64,000 nt of DNA from Tateyamaria sp. Alg231-49 (GTDB lineage Bacteria > Pseudomonadota > Alphaproteobacteria > Rhodobacterales > Rhodobacteraceae), in assembly GCF_900143535.1 (NCBI RefSeq), contig NZ_FRFA01000006.1:62001-126000 (forward strand), given 5' to 3'. Positions 1 through 8,466 of the stretch are shown one piece after another. The notes beneath the pieces were generated by a model. That model was given only the letters and a program-made list of their open reading frames with translations, made no database searches and was not told the DNA's origin. Numbering within the stretch: the stretch's first letter is position 1; the number at the start of each line of letters is the position of its first letter. The position numbers and the translations under genes were made by a program.

Positions 1-3
1 AGC

Positions 4-591
4 ATGGTTAACGCGCGGTTTGAGGATCGTAGGCAAACCGTATTGATCGAGGCGAACGCCATTGGAACTGCGTATCTGCGTACCGACCTATTGCCCGAGC
101 CAAAAGGGGCAGAGGCCAGAGAATTACTGCGGCAATATATCGAACTTCGGATCGTAACCCACGCGTTCAGTTCTACCGACCCAGAAGTCGATCAGGTGAT
201 CTCGGAATCCGAAGACCTTCAAGCCGCGCTATGGGCCGTTGCGACGGAGGTCGCGCAAAGCGCGCCGACGCCGATTTCTGGCTACTTCGTACAATCGATC
301 AATGAGGTTATCGACGTTCATTCGGTTCGGGTCATTTTTGGGACCCGCAGCACTATTCCAACAGAAATATGGGTGTGTCTGTATGTGCTGGCGGCTGTCG
401 GAATGGCAGCATCCGGGTTTCTGGCCGCGAACAGTGGTGGGCGTAATATCTATCCGACGTTTGCGCTGGTGCTGACCTTTTCGGCCATCCTGACGATCAT
501 TACTGATCTCGACAATCCCGGTCAGGGCGCGATGCGCACAGATCAAGCAGCGCTGATCGACCAAGCTGCACTGATGCCACCGGGCACTTAG
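4..591 (+). CDS. Membrane protein, DUF4239-like (bestrophin-like), probably 5'-truncated by the window edge
   Basis: The reading frame is open to the window edge, so the true start may lie upstream and only a C-terminal part may be present. The visible 195 residues begin with a conserved-looking soluble stretch (RFEDRRQTVLIEANAIGTAY, then YLRTDLLPEP). Two hydrophobic segments follow, at about residues 123-141 and 150-166, and then a short polar tail. The RR...EANAIGTAYLR pattern and the C-terminal membrane pair resemble the uncharacterised DUF4239 family; this is recognition from memory and was not searched. No function can be given. The neighbouring genes on the minus strand are unrelated. 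Confidence 0.5.
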   Translation: MVNARFEDRRQTVLIEANAIGTAYLRTDLLPEPKGAEARELLRQYIELRIVTHAFSSTDPEVDQVISESEDLQAALWAVATEVAQSAPTPISGYFVQSINEVIDVHSVRVIFGTRSTIPTEIWVCLYVLAAVGMAASGFLAANSGGRNIYPTFALVLTFSAILTIITDLDNPGQGAMRTDQAALIDQAALMPPGT

Positions 592-637
592 TATGCCGGC
601 GGGCACTTAGGAAAAACAGTCTCGGATAAGCAGTATC

Positions 638-826
638 TTAGCGCCGCATGGCACCAGCGGCCTTGGCCGCTGCGCGGATTTCATCGGCGATTTCGTTGGC
701 CTCATCCGGGTCAAAATCCATCGGGATTTCGACGCCCTTGGATTCGATGAAAATGCGCACCATGCCCTGATCGGTTGGACCGATCTGCATGTTTGCTTCG
801 ATGTCGCGTTCGTTGTTGATACCCAT
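638..826 (-). CDS. Small conserved protein, DUF6324-like (62 aa)
   Basis: A 62-residue protein starting MGINNERDIEANMQIGPTDQ and ending in the basic tail GAMRR. The start is fixed by a strong ribosome binding site (AGGAGG) 6 bases upstream of the ATG at 826. The protein is acidic in the middle (DFDPDEANEIADEI) and has no membrane segment or metal motif. It resembles a short family found across Rhodobacterales and annotated as DUF6324. Its role is unknown. It is transcribed away from the acetyltransferase at 907, so about 80 bases between them must hold two promoters. Confidence 0.75.
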   Translation of the reverse strand: MGINNERDIEANMQIGPTDQGMVRIFIESKGVEIPMDFDPDEANEIADEIRAAAKAAGAMRR

Positions 827-906
827 GTGCGCCTCCTGGCTGGCCGTTTTTTCTGCTAGCGTCTGTTCCCTTGAAACGCAAGGTGACGCCGTGCACAGTC
901 GGGGCC

Positions 907-1389
907 ATGAGCAATGTGATCCTGCGTCCTTTCGAACCTGCCGACACTGACTGGCTGGTCGAGCGACATGCCACACTTTATGCGCGCGACGAGGGCTTTG
1001 ATGATACGTTTGGCCCACTTGTCCGCAATATCCTTGAAGCCTTCTGTGCTGAGCATGATCCGACGTGCGAACAGGGTTGGATTGCCGTGGAAGGTGACCA
1101 GCGACTTGGGTCTGTTTTTTGTGTGCGCCTTGACGCGGAGACCGCCAAGTTGCGCCTGTTTTTGCTGGTGCCCGAGGCGCGTGGCAAAGGGGTTGGTCGG
1201 CGCCTGTTGGAACAATGCATGGGGTTCGCGCGTGATAACGGATACGAAGGGATGCAGCTTTGGACCCATGAAAGTCACTCTGCGGCTTGCGCACTTTATC
1301 GCCGGGCCGGATGGATGCTGACCGAGTCTCACCCCGTCCGGTCTTTTGGTCAGGATCTGGTGGAGCAGACGTGGATTTATCGGTTTTGA
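907..1389 (+). CDS. GNAT family N-acetyltransferase
   Basis: A 160-residue GNAT-fold acetyltransferase starting MSNVILRPFEPADTDWLV. The acetyl-CoA pyrophosphate-binding motif is visible as EARGKGVGRRLLEQC at about residues 93-107, followed by the typical C-terminal pattern AACALYRRAGW near residues 130-140. A longer frame opens at a TTG at 871, but the ATG at 907 matches the usual start of the fold. Substrate unknown; in some homologues of this architecture the domain is fused to a MarR regulator, but no HTH is present here. It is the last gene before tRNA-His. Confidence 0.75.
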   Translation: MSNVILRPFEPADTDWLVERHATLYARDEGFDDTFGPLVRNILEAFCAEHDPTCEQGWIAVEGDQRLGSVFCVRLDAETAKLRLFLLVPEARGKGVGRRLLEQCMGFARDNGYEGMQLWTHESHSAACALYRRAGWMLTESHPVRSFGQDLVEQTWIYRF

Positions 1390-1432
1390 CGGTCTTGCAA
1401 TCGCGCATTCTCGAGAGTATTTGGATGTCAGT

Positions 1433-1509
1433 GCCGCCTTAGCTCAGTAGGTTAGAGCGCTTGATTGTGGATCAAGAGGTCCCTGGTTCGAGACCAGGAG
1501 GTGGTACCA
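1433..1509 (+). tRNA. tRNA-His (anticodon GTG)
   Basis: A 77-base tRNA with encoded CCA (1507-1509). The seven-base acceptor stem pairs 1433-1439 with 1499-1505, including two G-U pairs. The anticodon stem is CTTGA/TCAAG around the loop TTGTGGA, and the anticodon GTG is at 1467-1469. The T-arm is CCTGG-TTCGAGA-CCAGG. Position 73 is A (1506) and the base before the acceptor stem is T (1432), so the G-1:C73 pair of most tRNA-His is absent; such loss is known for many alphaproteobacteria. A decayed copy of the 3' half lies at 39837-39878. Confidence 0.96.
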
Positions 1510-1962
1510 AAAACCCCCTAAAAATAAGATGCTTAAGGGTTCGGATCGCTGGACCCTATCGGGGTAGTCGCGTTCTAAGAGACTTCTAGGAGACTTTTTG
1601 CCAGACTATCCGTGCTTCGGGTCGATCGCAGGTAACTCTATTCTCCTGCCGTTTTAAACCACGAATCGAAAAAGGGGGATGGTGTGCTCCCTTGGCCTTT
1701 GTCATGTCGGACCGCATCGCCCAGACCGAACTAAACTGTGTTTGTCCGCCATATTAAAAAGTTTAGACGAAAATCCAAGGCAAGCGATGGACTGCGCCCC
1801 TTCCAACGCGGTGCAGGACGACGCCTCAACAAACACTGTCTCGTTTCGCTATTCTCATTGTCCTTCTCCACTCGCAAGAGATCGGACCGTTTATAGAGGC
1901 GTCGTGACTTCTAAAACATCGGCGTGCAGGCGTTAGTTTTCACCCTACCGTTTGCCAGTTTT
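1510..1962. other. Non-coding stretch after tRNA-His
   Basis: About 450 bases between tRNA-His and the end of the aminotransferase gene. An 85-codon frame at 1679-1936 is rich in Cys, Arg and Ser, shows no family features and is not believed to be a gene. No terminator with a clear T-run follows the tRNA. If the region between here and 39.84 kb is an integrated island, this stretch would be its left edge. Confidence 0.5.
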
Positions 1963-3330
1963 CTAACCACCTAAAGTGAGATTTGCGGTCGCCACTTCAA
2001 TACTTTCGCGCAAGATACCTTCGATATTGTGGATCATTGGCTCATCCATAATCAGCGTCGGGGACAGGATCAGGATATTGCCAAGGGCTCGCGCGATCAG
2101 CCCGCGTTTTTGCGCCTGCTGGGCCACAAGGGATCCGATCATCGCCTCTGGCGGGAATTCCTCGCGGGTTGCTTTGTCTTTTACAAACTCGATCCCCATC
2201 ATGAAATGACTGCCGCGCACTTCTCCTACCAGGTCGAGGTCTGCCAGACCGCGCAAGGCGTTTTCAAAAACCTTGCCCGTGGTCTGAACCCGCTGCGGGA
2301 TGGCTTCGCGTTCGAGGATGTCGATATTGGCCAGCCCTGCAGCTGCAGCTGCCGGATGCCCAGAATACGTCATTCCGTGCAAGAACATCGCGTCAGGGCC
2401 GGAGATCACATCATAAATTTCATCCGAAATGATCGTCGCTGAAAGGGGCTGATACCCAGACGTAAGTCCTTTCGCGGTCGTGATGATATCGGGGACGTAG
2501 CCATAGACATCTTCACTTGTGAACATATGGCCCAATCGACCAAAGGCCGTGACAACCTCGTCCGCCACATAGGCGATGTCATGGGCGGCTGTAATCTCGC
2601 GCATGCGTTTGTGATAACCTGTCGGCGCGCATATCACACCGCCCGCGCCTTGAACGGGTTCCGCAAAGAAGCCAGCGATGTTCTCGGCCCCAAGTTCGTG
2701 GATCTTGTTCAGCATATCTTGGGCCAGAACTTCGACAAATTCCGCCTCGGTCATGTTTGGTGCTTCGCGGTACTGGTTGGGGCATTTCAGGTGATGAACG
2801 ATCCCCTCTGTGACACTCCAACCTTCCGCATAGGCTGGCGTCGTCAGCGCCATCGCCATGTGAGTGGACCCGTGGTACGCACCTATGCGCGACAGCATAA
2901 GACGCTTTTCCGGCTTGCCGCGCAGGATATTGTAGTGATGCAAGATGCGCACTGCAGTGTCGTTTGCCACAGAGCCCGAGTTTGCAAAGTACACATGGTT
3001 CAACCCATCCGGAGCCAGCCCGGCCACCTTTTCGGCAAGCATGGCTGCTTGCGGATGGGTGAAGTTGTAAAAGGTCGAATAGTAGTCCAGCGTTTTCAGC
3101 TGCTCTGTAATAGCATCAATAATCTCGTGCCGCCCGTGGCCGACATTCACGCACCACAACCCGCCAATCCCGTCGATCAGTTGATTTCCTTCGCTGTCGG
3201 TCACGTACGCGCCTTTGGCGGAAACAATCGCGGTGCGCGCCTGATCCTGTTTCAGAGCATGCAGATTGGCAAAGGATTGAATGAGGTGCGCGTCCTTTGT
3301 CAGGATTTCGTCTGTTGTAGGTTTATTCAT
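1963..3330 (-). CDS. Class III (omega) aminotransferase, polyamine-type
   Basis: A 455-residue PLP-dependent class III aminotransferase. Visible features are the glycine-rich turn near GGLWCVNVGHG, the PLP-phosphate-binding region YFANSGSVANDTAVR, the pyridine-binding Asp in VADEVVTAFGRLG, and the Schiff-base lysine in TTAKGLTSGYQPLSA. The start MNKPTTDEI at 3330 is preferred over an upstream frame extension that runs into the solute-binding gene. The gene is last in a minus-strand operon behind a PotF/G/H/I-type transporter, which suggests transamination of an imported di- or polyamine (as SpuC does for putrescine). The family also contains beta-alanine and taurine enzymes, so the substrate is inferred only from context. 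Confidence 0.85.
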   Translation of the reverse strand: MNKPTTDEILTKDAHLIQSFANLHALKQDQARTAIVSAKGAYVTDSEGNQLIDGIGGLWCVNVGHGRHEIIDAITEQLKTLDYYSTFYNFTHPQAAMLAEKVAGLAPDGLNHVYFANSGSVANDTAVRILHHYNILRGKPEKRLMLSRIGAYHGSTHMAMALTTPAYAEGWSVTEGIVHHLKCPNQYREAPNMTEAEFVEVLAQDMLNKIHELGAENIAGFFAEPVQGAGGVICAPTGYHKRMREITAAHDIAYVADEVVTAFGRLGHMFTSEDVYGYVPDIITTAKGLTSGYQPLSATIISDEIYDVISGPDAMFLHGMTYSGHPAAAAAGLANIDILEREAIPQRVQTTGKVFENALRGLADLDLVGEVRGSHFMMGIEFVKDKATREEFPPEAMIGSLVAQQAQKRGLIARALGNILILSPTLIMDEPMIHNIEGILRESIEVATANLTLGG

Positions 3331-3371
3331 GTGGATTGGCCCCCCGCTGAGATACGCATTTAGAGAACCGA

Positions 3372-3391
3372 GGCACGCATGGCGGCGTGCC
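3372..3391 (-). other. Intercistronic hairpin after the solute-binding gene
   Basis: A 7-bp perfect stem (GGCACGC / GCGTGCC) with a 6-base loop lies between the solute-binding gene and the aminotransferase. On the minus strand no T-run follows, so a full rho-independent terminator is unlikely. An RNA-stabilising hairpin that keeps the binding-protein message abundant is more likely. A longer hairpin lies at the same relative place after tmoX (13115-13145). Confidence 0.45.
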
Positions 3392-3404
3392 CCGGCAGGA
3401 TTGG

Positions 3405-4439
3405 TTACTTCTTCAGGTTTGTCCAAATCGTGTCATAGACTTCCTGCACATCTTGGTCGCAGGCCATCACGAATTCACCGGCCTGATCGGCGGGCGGGCT
3501 CAGCTCGGGCGCGCCCGTGACGGCCTCAGACAAGAACCCGTCAACGCCTGTCACGCCAGCGGTGTACTGGGCGTAGTTCGTGACGGCTGCTGCGTTCTCA
3601 GGTTCAAGCAGGAAGTTCATGAACTTGAGCGCATTGTCCCGGTTTGGAGCGTCTTTGAGCAAGACAACATTGTCCATCCAGACAACGAAACCTTCTTTCG
3701 GGAAGGCATATTCGATGTTCGCACCTTCCTCGCGCGCTTTGGCGGAAAAGCCGTTCCAGATCATGCCGGCCGCTGCGTCGCCTGATACCAGAACATCCTT
3801 GGCCACGTCAGAGCCAAAGCTGGCCCAGTCCGCCTTGGCCGCTTGCAGCAAATCGTTCAAAGCCTTGAGCTGGTCACGATCGCTCGTGCATTGCGGGATG
3901 CCCAGGTGCAGCGAGGCGAGGGCCATAACTTCGCCCTGGCTGTCGAGCATGTTAATCTTGCCCTTCAGCTCAGCCGGCGGATCAAACAGGATCGACGTCG
4001 TGTTGATGTCTCCGGCATAGACGTCACGGTTGACCGAAAAGCTGGTCGAACCCCACTGGTAGGGGATCGAATGGGCGCGCCCGGGATCAAAGCTCACGTC
4101 TACCCATTGGGGGGCTATGTTGCCGAAATTCGATACCTCCGATGGCTCAAAGCTGTCCAGCATGCCCTCGCCAATCATGATTTCGACCATATAGTCGCCG
4201 GGAACGGCTACGTCATAGGACCCCAACTTGCCCGCCTTGAGAGCGGCCAGCATCGCTTCATTGCTGTCGAACGTATCCATCGTGACCGTGACGTCATATT
4301 CCGCCGAGAACTTGTCCAATAGCTCTTGCGGGATGTATTCGAACCAGTGGTAGAGCGACAGTTCGCCTTCGGCTTTGGCCGATGTCGCAGCCAGCGTCAG
4401 AGCCAAGGCAGAAGCGCCGAGTTTCAGTGCAAGTTTCAT
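3405..4439 (-). CDS. Polyamine-type ABC transporter, periplasmic solute-binding protein (PotD/PotF family)
   Basis: A 344-residue periplasmic binding protein. The first 23 residues form a signal peptide ending SAKA, and the mature part begins EGELSLYHWFEYIPQELL, the usual opening of PotD/PotF proteins. Aromatic and acidic residues typical of the polyamine pocket are present (YHWFEY, DVAVPGDYMVE, YQWGSTSF, MIWNG). It would bind a polyamine in the periplasm and deliver it to the two permeases encoded downstream-to-upstream at 4441-6188. Family assignment is confident; putrescine versus spermidine cannot be told from the sequence. Confidence 0.88.
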   Translation of the reverse strand: MKLALKLGASALALTLAATSAKAEGELSLYHWFEYIPQELLDKFSAEYDVTVTMDTFDSNEAMLAALKAGKLGSYDVAVPGDYMVEIMIGEGMLDSFEPSEVSNFGNIAPQWVDVSFDPGRAHSIPYQWGSTSFSVNRDVYAGDINTTSILFDPPAELKGKINMLDSQGEVMALASLHLGIPQCTSDRDQLKALNDLLQAAKADWASFGSDVAKDVLVSGDAAAGMIWNGFSAKAREEGANIEYAFPKEGFVVWMDNVVLLKDAPNRDNALKFMNFLLEPENAAAVTNYAQYTAGVTGVDGFLSEAVTGAPELSPPADQAGEFVMACDQDVQEVYDTIWTNLKK

Positions 4440-4440
4440 A

Positions 4441-5265
4441 TCAAGTTCCTTTGTTGGTTGGAGTTGTCTGACCTTTCCGCCCCAATAGATACGACACGGT
4501 CACAAGTACGACCGAGACGAGCAGCAAGAGGGTGGAGATCGCCATGATGTTGGGCTTGATGCCCTGCTTCACCGATCCGAAGATCGCGGTTGGCAGGGTT
4601 TCAATCCCTGCGCCTTTGACGAAATTCGTGATAATGAAATCGTCTAGTGAAATGATGAATGCCAGCAAAAAGCCGGACATTATGCCAGGAGCCATCAAGG
4701 GCAGAAGGATCAGCCGAAAGGTCTGCCACTTCGTTGCATAAAGGTCCTGCGCGGCTTGTTCGTAAGCGCCTTCGATCCCTTGCATGCGCGCGGCTATGGG
4801 CAGGTAGGCAAAGGGAATGCAAAAAACGATATGCGCCACGAGGATCGTCAGGTACCCGGCTTGAAACCCTATGGCTGAAAAGAAGACAAGGGAGGCCACG
4901 GCAGTCACAATCTCGGGGACCATCAGTGGCAGATTGATCAGTACAAAGCTGACGGATTTCCCGCGAAACTGCCCAGAGCGTAGCATCGCAGTAGCCGCTG
5001 CAGTGGCGATGGTGGTCGCAACGATTGCAGCCGAAATGGCAATGGCCAGCGAATTGAGGGCCGCGGCCTTGAACTTTGGCGCTTCGGGGCCGGTAAAGAC
5101 CTCGACATACCAGCGCAGGGTGAACCCACCCCACAAGGTGACCGAGTTGCTGTCGTTGAATGAATAAACCATGACCACGATCAATGGTGCGTACAATAAA
5201 ACCAGGCACAGCCAAGTGATGGGCAGGAAGCCTGGAAACCGCCGCAGATCAAGCCGGGCCGCCAT
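4441..5265 (-). CDS. Polyamine-type ABC transporter permease (PotC/PotI family)
   Basis: A 274-residue inner-membrane permease with about six transmembrane segments. The cytoplasmic coupling motif shows as [21 protein letters not shown], matching the EAA loop of binding-protein-dependent permeases, and [18 protein letters not shown] is typical of PotC/PotI. The ATG overlaps the stop of the preceding permease by one base, so the two are translationally linked. It forms the translocation pore with the product of 5265-6188. Confidence 0.88.
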   Translation of the reverse strand: MAARLDLRRFPGFLPITWLCLVLLYAPLIVVMVYSFNDSNSVTLWGGFTLRWYVEVFTGPEAPKFKAAALNSLAIAISAAIVATTIATAAATAMLRSGQFRGKSVSFVLINLPLMVPEIVTAVASLVFFSAIGFQAGYLTILVAHIVFCIPFAYLPIAARMQGIEGAYEQAAQDLYATKWQTFRLILLPLMAPGIMSGFLLAFIISLDDFIITNFVKGAGIETLPTAIFGSVKQGIKPNIMAISTLLLLVSVVLVTVSYLLGRKGQTTPTNKGT

Positions 5266-6188
5266 CAGCGATCTCCTGCTTTGGTTTGCGCGCGCGCATA
5301 GAACGCCAGCACCACCAGAACCATCGACAGAAGGATCATCGACGCGGCGGCCCCAAAGGGCCAGTTCCCAGCATTGCCCTTGAATTGCTCTTCAATCAAT
5401 GAGCCAATCATGAAATTCTTGGCCCCCCCAAGAAGGTCAGGGGCCAGAAACGCACCGAGCGAGGGGACAAAGACAAGAATGCAGCCAGCAATGATGCCGG
5501 GTTTGACGATTGGCAAAACCACAAAGCGCAGCGCGGCCCATTTGCTGGCGTAAAGGTCTGCCGCCGCTTCGGAGTAGGCCATGTTGTAGCGCTCGACACT
5601 GGCGTAGATCGGCAAGACCATGAAAGGCAGGTACGAATAAAACAGGCCCAGTTGCACTGCAAAGTTCGTATTGATCAGGCCTATCGGTTCACCAATCACA
5701 CCAATTGCCAGCAGAAATTCGTTCAGCGGGCCATTGTCGCGGATCAGGAATTTCATCGAAATTGTGCGGATCAAAAGATTGACCCAATAAGGGATCGTGA
5801 TCGCAAAGAGCCAGATCGAACGCGCCGGCCCGGCCCGTGTTGCAATAAACCATGCGGTTGGAAAGCCAATCAAAAGACACAGAACAGTGGCTACAGCGGC
5901 CTGCCAGATCGACCGCCAGAAAATGGTGATGTAGGTCCATTCGATCTTTGGCGGCTCATCTCCAAACAACCCGCGATCAAAGAAGAACTGATCATATGCC
6001 GCCAGGCTGAAGTCCCAGATCACACCGCCTCGAAATTCCTTCGTCAGGAACGAATAGACCAACATCATGCCAACGGGGAGAACCAGGAAAAACCCGATGA
6101 TGACCCACGCGGGCAACATCATCCGCGCACCTTGTCCTTGATAGGTGGTAATGGTTGAAGACCCGCCAGAAGAGATGTCAGCCGCCAT
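5265..6188 (-). CDS. Polyamine-type ABC transporter permease (PotB/PotH family)
   Basis: A 307-residue permease, slightly longer than its partner because of an N-terminal extension before the first membrane helix ([21 protein letters not shown]). The EAA-type loop is [21 protein letters not shown]. The sequence [16 protein letters not shown] is typical of PotB/PotH. Its start codon abuts the stop of the ATPase gene (TAAATG). It heterodimerises with the PotC/PotI-type permease in the inner membrane. Confidence 0.88.
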   Translation of the reverse strand: MAADISSGGSSTITTYQGQGARMMLPAWVIIGFFLVLPVGMMLVYSFLTKEFRGGVIWDFSLAAYDQFFFDRGLFGDEPPKIEWTYITIFWRSIWQAAVATVLCLLIGFPTAWFIATRAGPARSIWLFAITIPYWVNLLIRTISMKFLIRDNGPLNEFLLAIGVIGEPIGLINTNFAVQLGLFYSYLPFMVLPIYASVERYNMAYSEAAADLYASKWAALRFVVLPIVKPGIIAGCILVFVPSLGAFLAPDLLGGAKNFMIGSLIEEQFKGNAGNWPFGAAASMILLSMVLVVLAFYARAQTKAGDR

Positions 6189-7271
6189 TTAAGCCCCCAA
6201 CACGCGGGCGGCCGCCGCATCAAGTTGCATACCAACAGTTTCACCAATGGACGGGATAACGGCCATTTGGGTGTTTTGGACGCGGGCATTGATTGTCTGG
6301 CCGCTTTGGATGGCGACCTCCACCTGCATGTCAGTGCCCAAGTAGACAACGCGCTGAACGGTGCCGGTCAAATTTGCTTTATCCAGTGGGCAAAAATTGA
6401 CACGCTCTGGACGAATGGACAAATGGCCTGACCCGGCGTGGGCACCCACTGCTGCCGAACAGTTCAGTTGAACGCCGCCTGGCAATGTGGCTGCGACTTT
6501 CCCATCTTGCGGCTCACCTACGTCCACTTTGATCAAATTGGTTTCGCCAATGAAGCTTGCCACAAAGGCATTGTTTGGTTCTTCGTAAATCTCGCGAGCA
6601 TTACCGACCTGCTGGACCTCGCCTGCATTGATCACAGCGATCCGGTCGGACATCGTCAGCGCCTCTTCCTGATCGTGGGTCACGAAAATGAAAGTGATGC
6701 CGGTGTCCTTTTGTAATTCCTGCAACTCCAAGCGCACTGCTTGACGCAGTTTCAGATCAAGGGCGGACAAGGGTTCATCCAGCAACAGAACACGCGGATT
6801 GGGGGCAAGGGCCCGGGCCAGAGCCACACGCTGCTGCTGCCCGCCCGAAAGCTGGTTTGGCATCCGATCGGCGAAGGACTGCAACTGTACCAGATCTAAA
6901 ACCTCTTGCGCGCGCTTTCGGGCTTCAGCCTCAGAAGTTCCCAGCATACGCAATCCGAACATCACGTTCTCGGTGACGTCCATATGCGGGAACAGCGCGT
7001 AATTCTGGAACACCGTGTTGACCGAACGTTTGTTCGGGGGAAGCTCCGCGATATCCTCACCAAAAAGGCGGATCGCACCGTCTTGAATGTCTTCAAAGCC
7101 AGCGATCGACCGCAGCAACGTCGTCTTTCCGCACCCCGACGGACCCAGAAGTGTGAAGAACTCATTGTCAAAAATATCGAGCGACACCTGCTTCAGCGCG
7201 GTGAACGTCCCATAGCGCTTGGACACGGTCTCAAACTTGACTGCGACTTGACGGTCAGAATTAGCCAACAC
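6189..7271 (-). CDS. Polyamine-type ABC transporter ATP-binding protein (PotA/PotG family)
   Basis: A 360-residue ABC ATPase. Walker A is GPSGCGKTT (about residues 39-47), the Q-loop is NTVFQNYALFPH, the signature is LSGGQQQR, Walker B is LLLDEPLSALD, and the H-loop is FVTHDQEEA. A TOBE-type C-terminal domain (about 270-360) follows. It is the first gene of the minus-strand transporter operon, so its promoter lies in the 107-base divergent region shared with the LuxR-type regulator, which contains two dyad-symmetric sites. Confidence 0.9.
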   Translation of the reverse strand: MLANSDRQVAVKFETVSKRYGTFTALKQVSLDIFDNEFFTLLGPSGCGKTTLLRSIAGFEDIQDGAIRLFGEDIAELPPNKRSVNTVFQNYALFPHMDVTENVMFGLRMLGTSEAEARKRAQEVLDLVQLQSFADRMPNQLSGGQQQRVALARALAPNPRVLLLDEPLSALDLKLRQAVRLELQELQKDTGITFIFVTHDQEEALTMSDRIAVINAGEVQQVGNAREIYEEPNNAFVASFIGETNLIKVDVGEPQDGKVAATLPGGVQLNCSAAVGAHAGSGHLSIRPERVNFCPLDKANLTGTVQRVVYLGTDMQVEVAIQSGQTINARVQNTQMAVIPSIGETVGMQLDAAAARVLGA

Positions 7272-7291
7272 GTCCCCCGTTGTACTGACGT

Positions 7292-7307
7292 GAGGGGCAT
7301 ACCCCTC
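7292..7307. promoter_or_regulatory. Dyad operator candidate, distal copy
   Basis: The 16-base sequence GAGGGGCATACCCCTC is palindromic in 14 of 16 positions. It lies 20 bases upstream of the ATPase start codon in the divergent region. Its GGGG...CCCC arms match the perfect dyad at 7344-7357, with centres 51 bases apart, close to five helical turns. A LuxR-type dimer is the natural candidate binder because its gene is adjacent; this is inference. Confidence 0.5.
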
Positions 7308-7343
7308 GATTGAACGAAGAAAGGTTACGATTGATCTTTTAGG

Positions 7344-7357
7344 GGGTATATACCCCT
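7344..7357. promoter_or_regulatory. Dyad operator candidate, proximal to luxR-type gene
   Basis: The sequence GGGGTATATACCCC is a perfect 14-base palindrome ending 20 bases before the regulator's ATG at 7378. It is close enough to overlap that gene's promoter or transcription start. Together with 7292-7307 it forms a two-site arrangement typical of a regulator that controls itself and the divergent transporter operon. Confidence 0.55.
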
Positions 7358-7377
7358 TGGGTGGTATAAAGGCTGAT

Positions 7378-8187
7378 ATGACCGGTAAGTCTGAACATCT
7401 TCTGGCGAAAATTATTTCTTATCAAGGGGATGAGAGGTTTTCGCAAGCGCTGTCCGATTGGCTTGAGACGATTGTCCCTTTTGATAACATCACGGTTTTG
7501 GCGTATTTTTCAGCACGCCAACCCAAAATGCTCTTTGCAAAGGCAAATAGGAAATCCGTTCATGCGAACTTTGAGAACGTCTATATGGCGGGCGCTTACC
7601 TGCTTGATCCGTTCTATGACCTGCATATTTCCAGAGCACCAGCAGGAGTATACAGGCTGAACGATATCGCACCCGATCAGTTTCATCGAAACCGCTATTT
7701 TCGAGACTACTATAGCAACACGTCACTCACGGATGAGCTCGCATTTGTCAGTTATCCCGCAAAGGGGACGTCGGTTCATGTTTGCTTAGGCCGCGATGCC
7801 TCATCCAACTCCCGGTTTTCGGCGCGCCAAATCGCGGCGACCCAACGTGTTGCACCTGTGGTGTTGGCCTTGATTGAACGGCATTGGTCGGAATTGGATG
7901 CGTCAGATGGATCGCAGGAGGATGATATCGAAGCGCGCCTGATCCGAGCTTTGGGGTCCGAACACGACGTGTGGCTAAGCCCCCGTCAGGCTGAAGTTGG
8001 ATTAATGATTTTACGAGGGCACTCATCAATGTCGATTGCTTTGAAGCTGGCCATCAGTCCTGAAACTGTGAAAGTCTTTCGCAAACAGCTCTACAGAAAA
8101 TGTGGCATCAGTTCACAAGCTGAACTGTTTAACATGATCCTTCCCCTGTTGGGCGGGAATAATTCTGCAAGATCAAAGCAATCATAG
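7378..8187 (+). CDS. LuxR family transcriptional regulator
   Basis: A 269-residue regulator. The C-terminal HTH of LuxR type is clear: LSPRQAEVGLMILRGHSSMS, then the recognition-helix part SPETVKVFRKQLYRKCG near residues 200-255. The N-terminal half (about 15-170) resembles the ligand-binding half of Roseobacter LuxR-like regulators but is not a canonical acyl-homoserine-lactone domain. A TTG at 7357 extends the frame by 7 codons, but the ATG at 7378 has an AAAGG site and leaves the palindrome outside the gene. It is divergent from the polyamine transporter and is probably its regulator, perhaps responding to a polyamine. Confidence 0.8.
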   Translation: MTGKSEHLLAKIISYQGDERFSQALSDWLETIVPFDNITVLAYFSARQPKMLFAKANRKSVHANFENVYMAGAYLLDPFYDLHISRAPAGVYRLNDIAPDQFHRNRYFRDYYSNTSLTDELAFVSYPAKGTSVHVCLGRDASSNSRFSARQIAATQRVAPVVLALIERHWSELDASDGSQEDDIEARLIRALGSEHDVWLSPRQAEVGLMILRGHSSMSIALKLAISPETVKVFRKQLYRKCGISSQAELFNMILPLLGGNNSARSKQS

Positions 8188-8466
8188 TGCATTGCAGAAA
8201 TTTCGTAATCTATTGAAAAGTCTGAAGTAGCATCTGCATCGAACAATCCCTGCAACAGTGCGGATGTTTGCAGATGCAGCAATCTGTTTGACCAAATCAT
8301 CAGCTGCGACACTAAAATTTGCTTTAGGATCAGAAACTGGGCCAAAACGGTCGGTTTTGACGTTGCCAAAAACGTATCGCCAAAACGAATTTTGGGTGCA
8401 CTGGCTCGACCAAAAGGTAGGGTGATGGCGTAGAGTCGAAATTGGTTGATACACAGGAATCATATA

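Noticed and set aside
1679-1936. 85-codon frame after tRNA-His
   Set aside because: No ribosome binding site, unusual Cys/Arg/Ser content and no family resemblance; it lies in the supposed left edge of the island.
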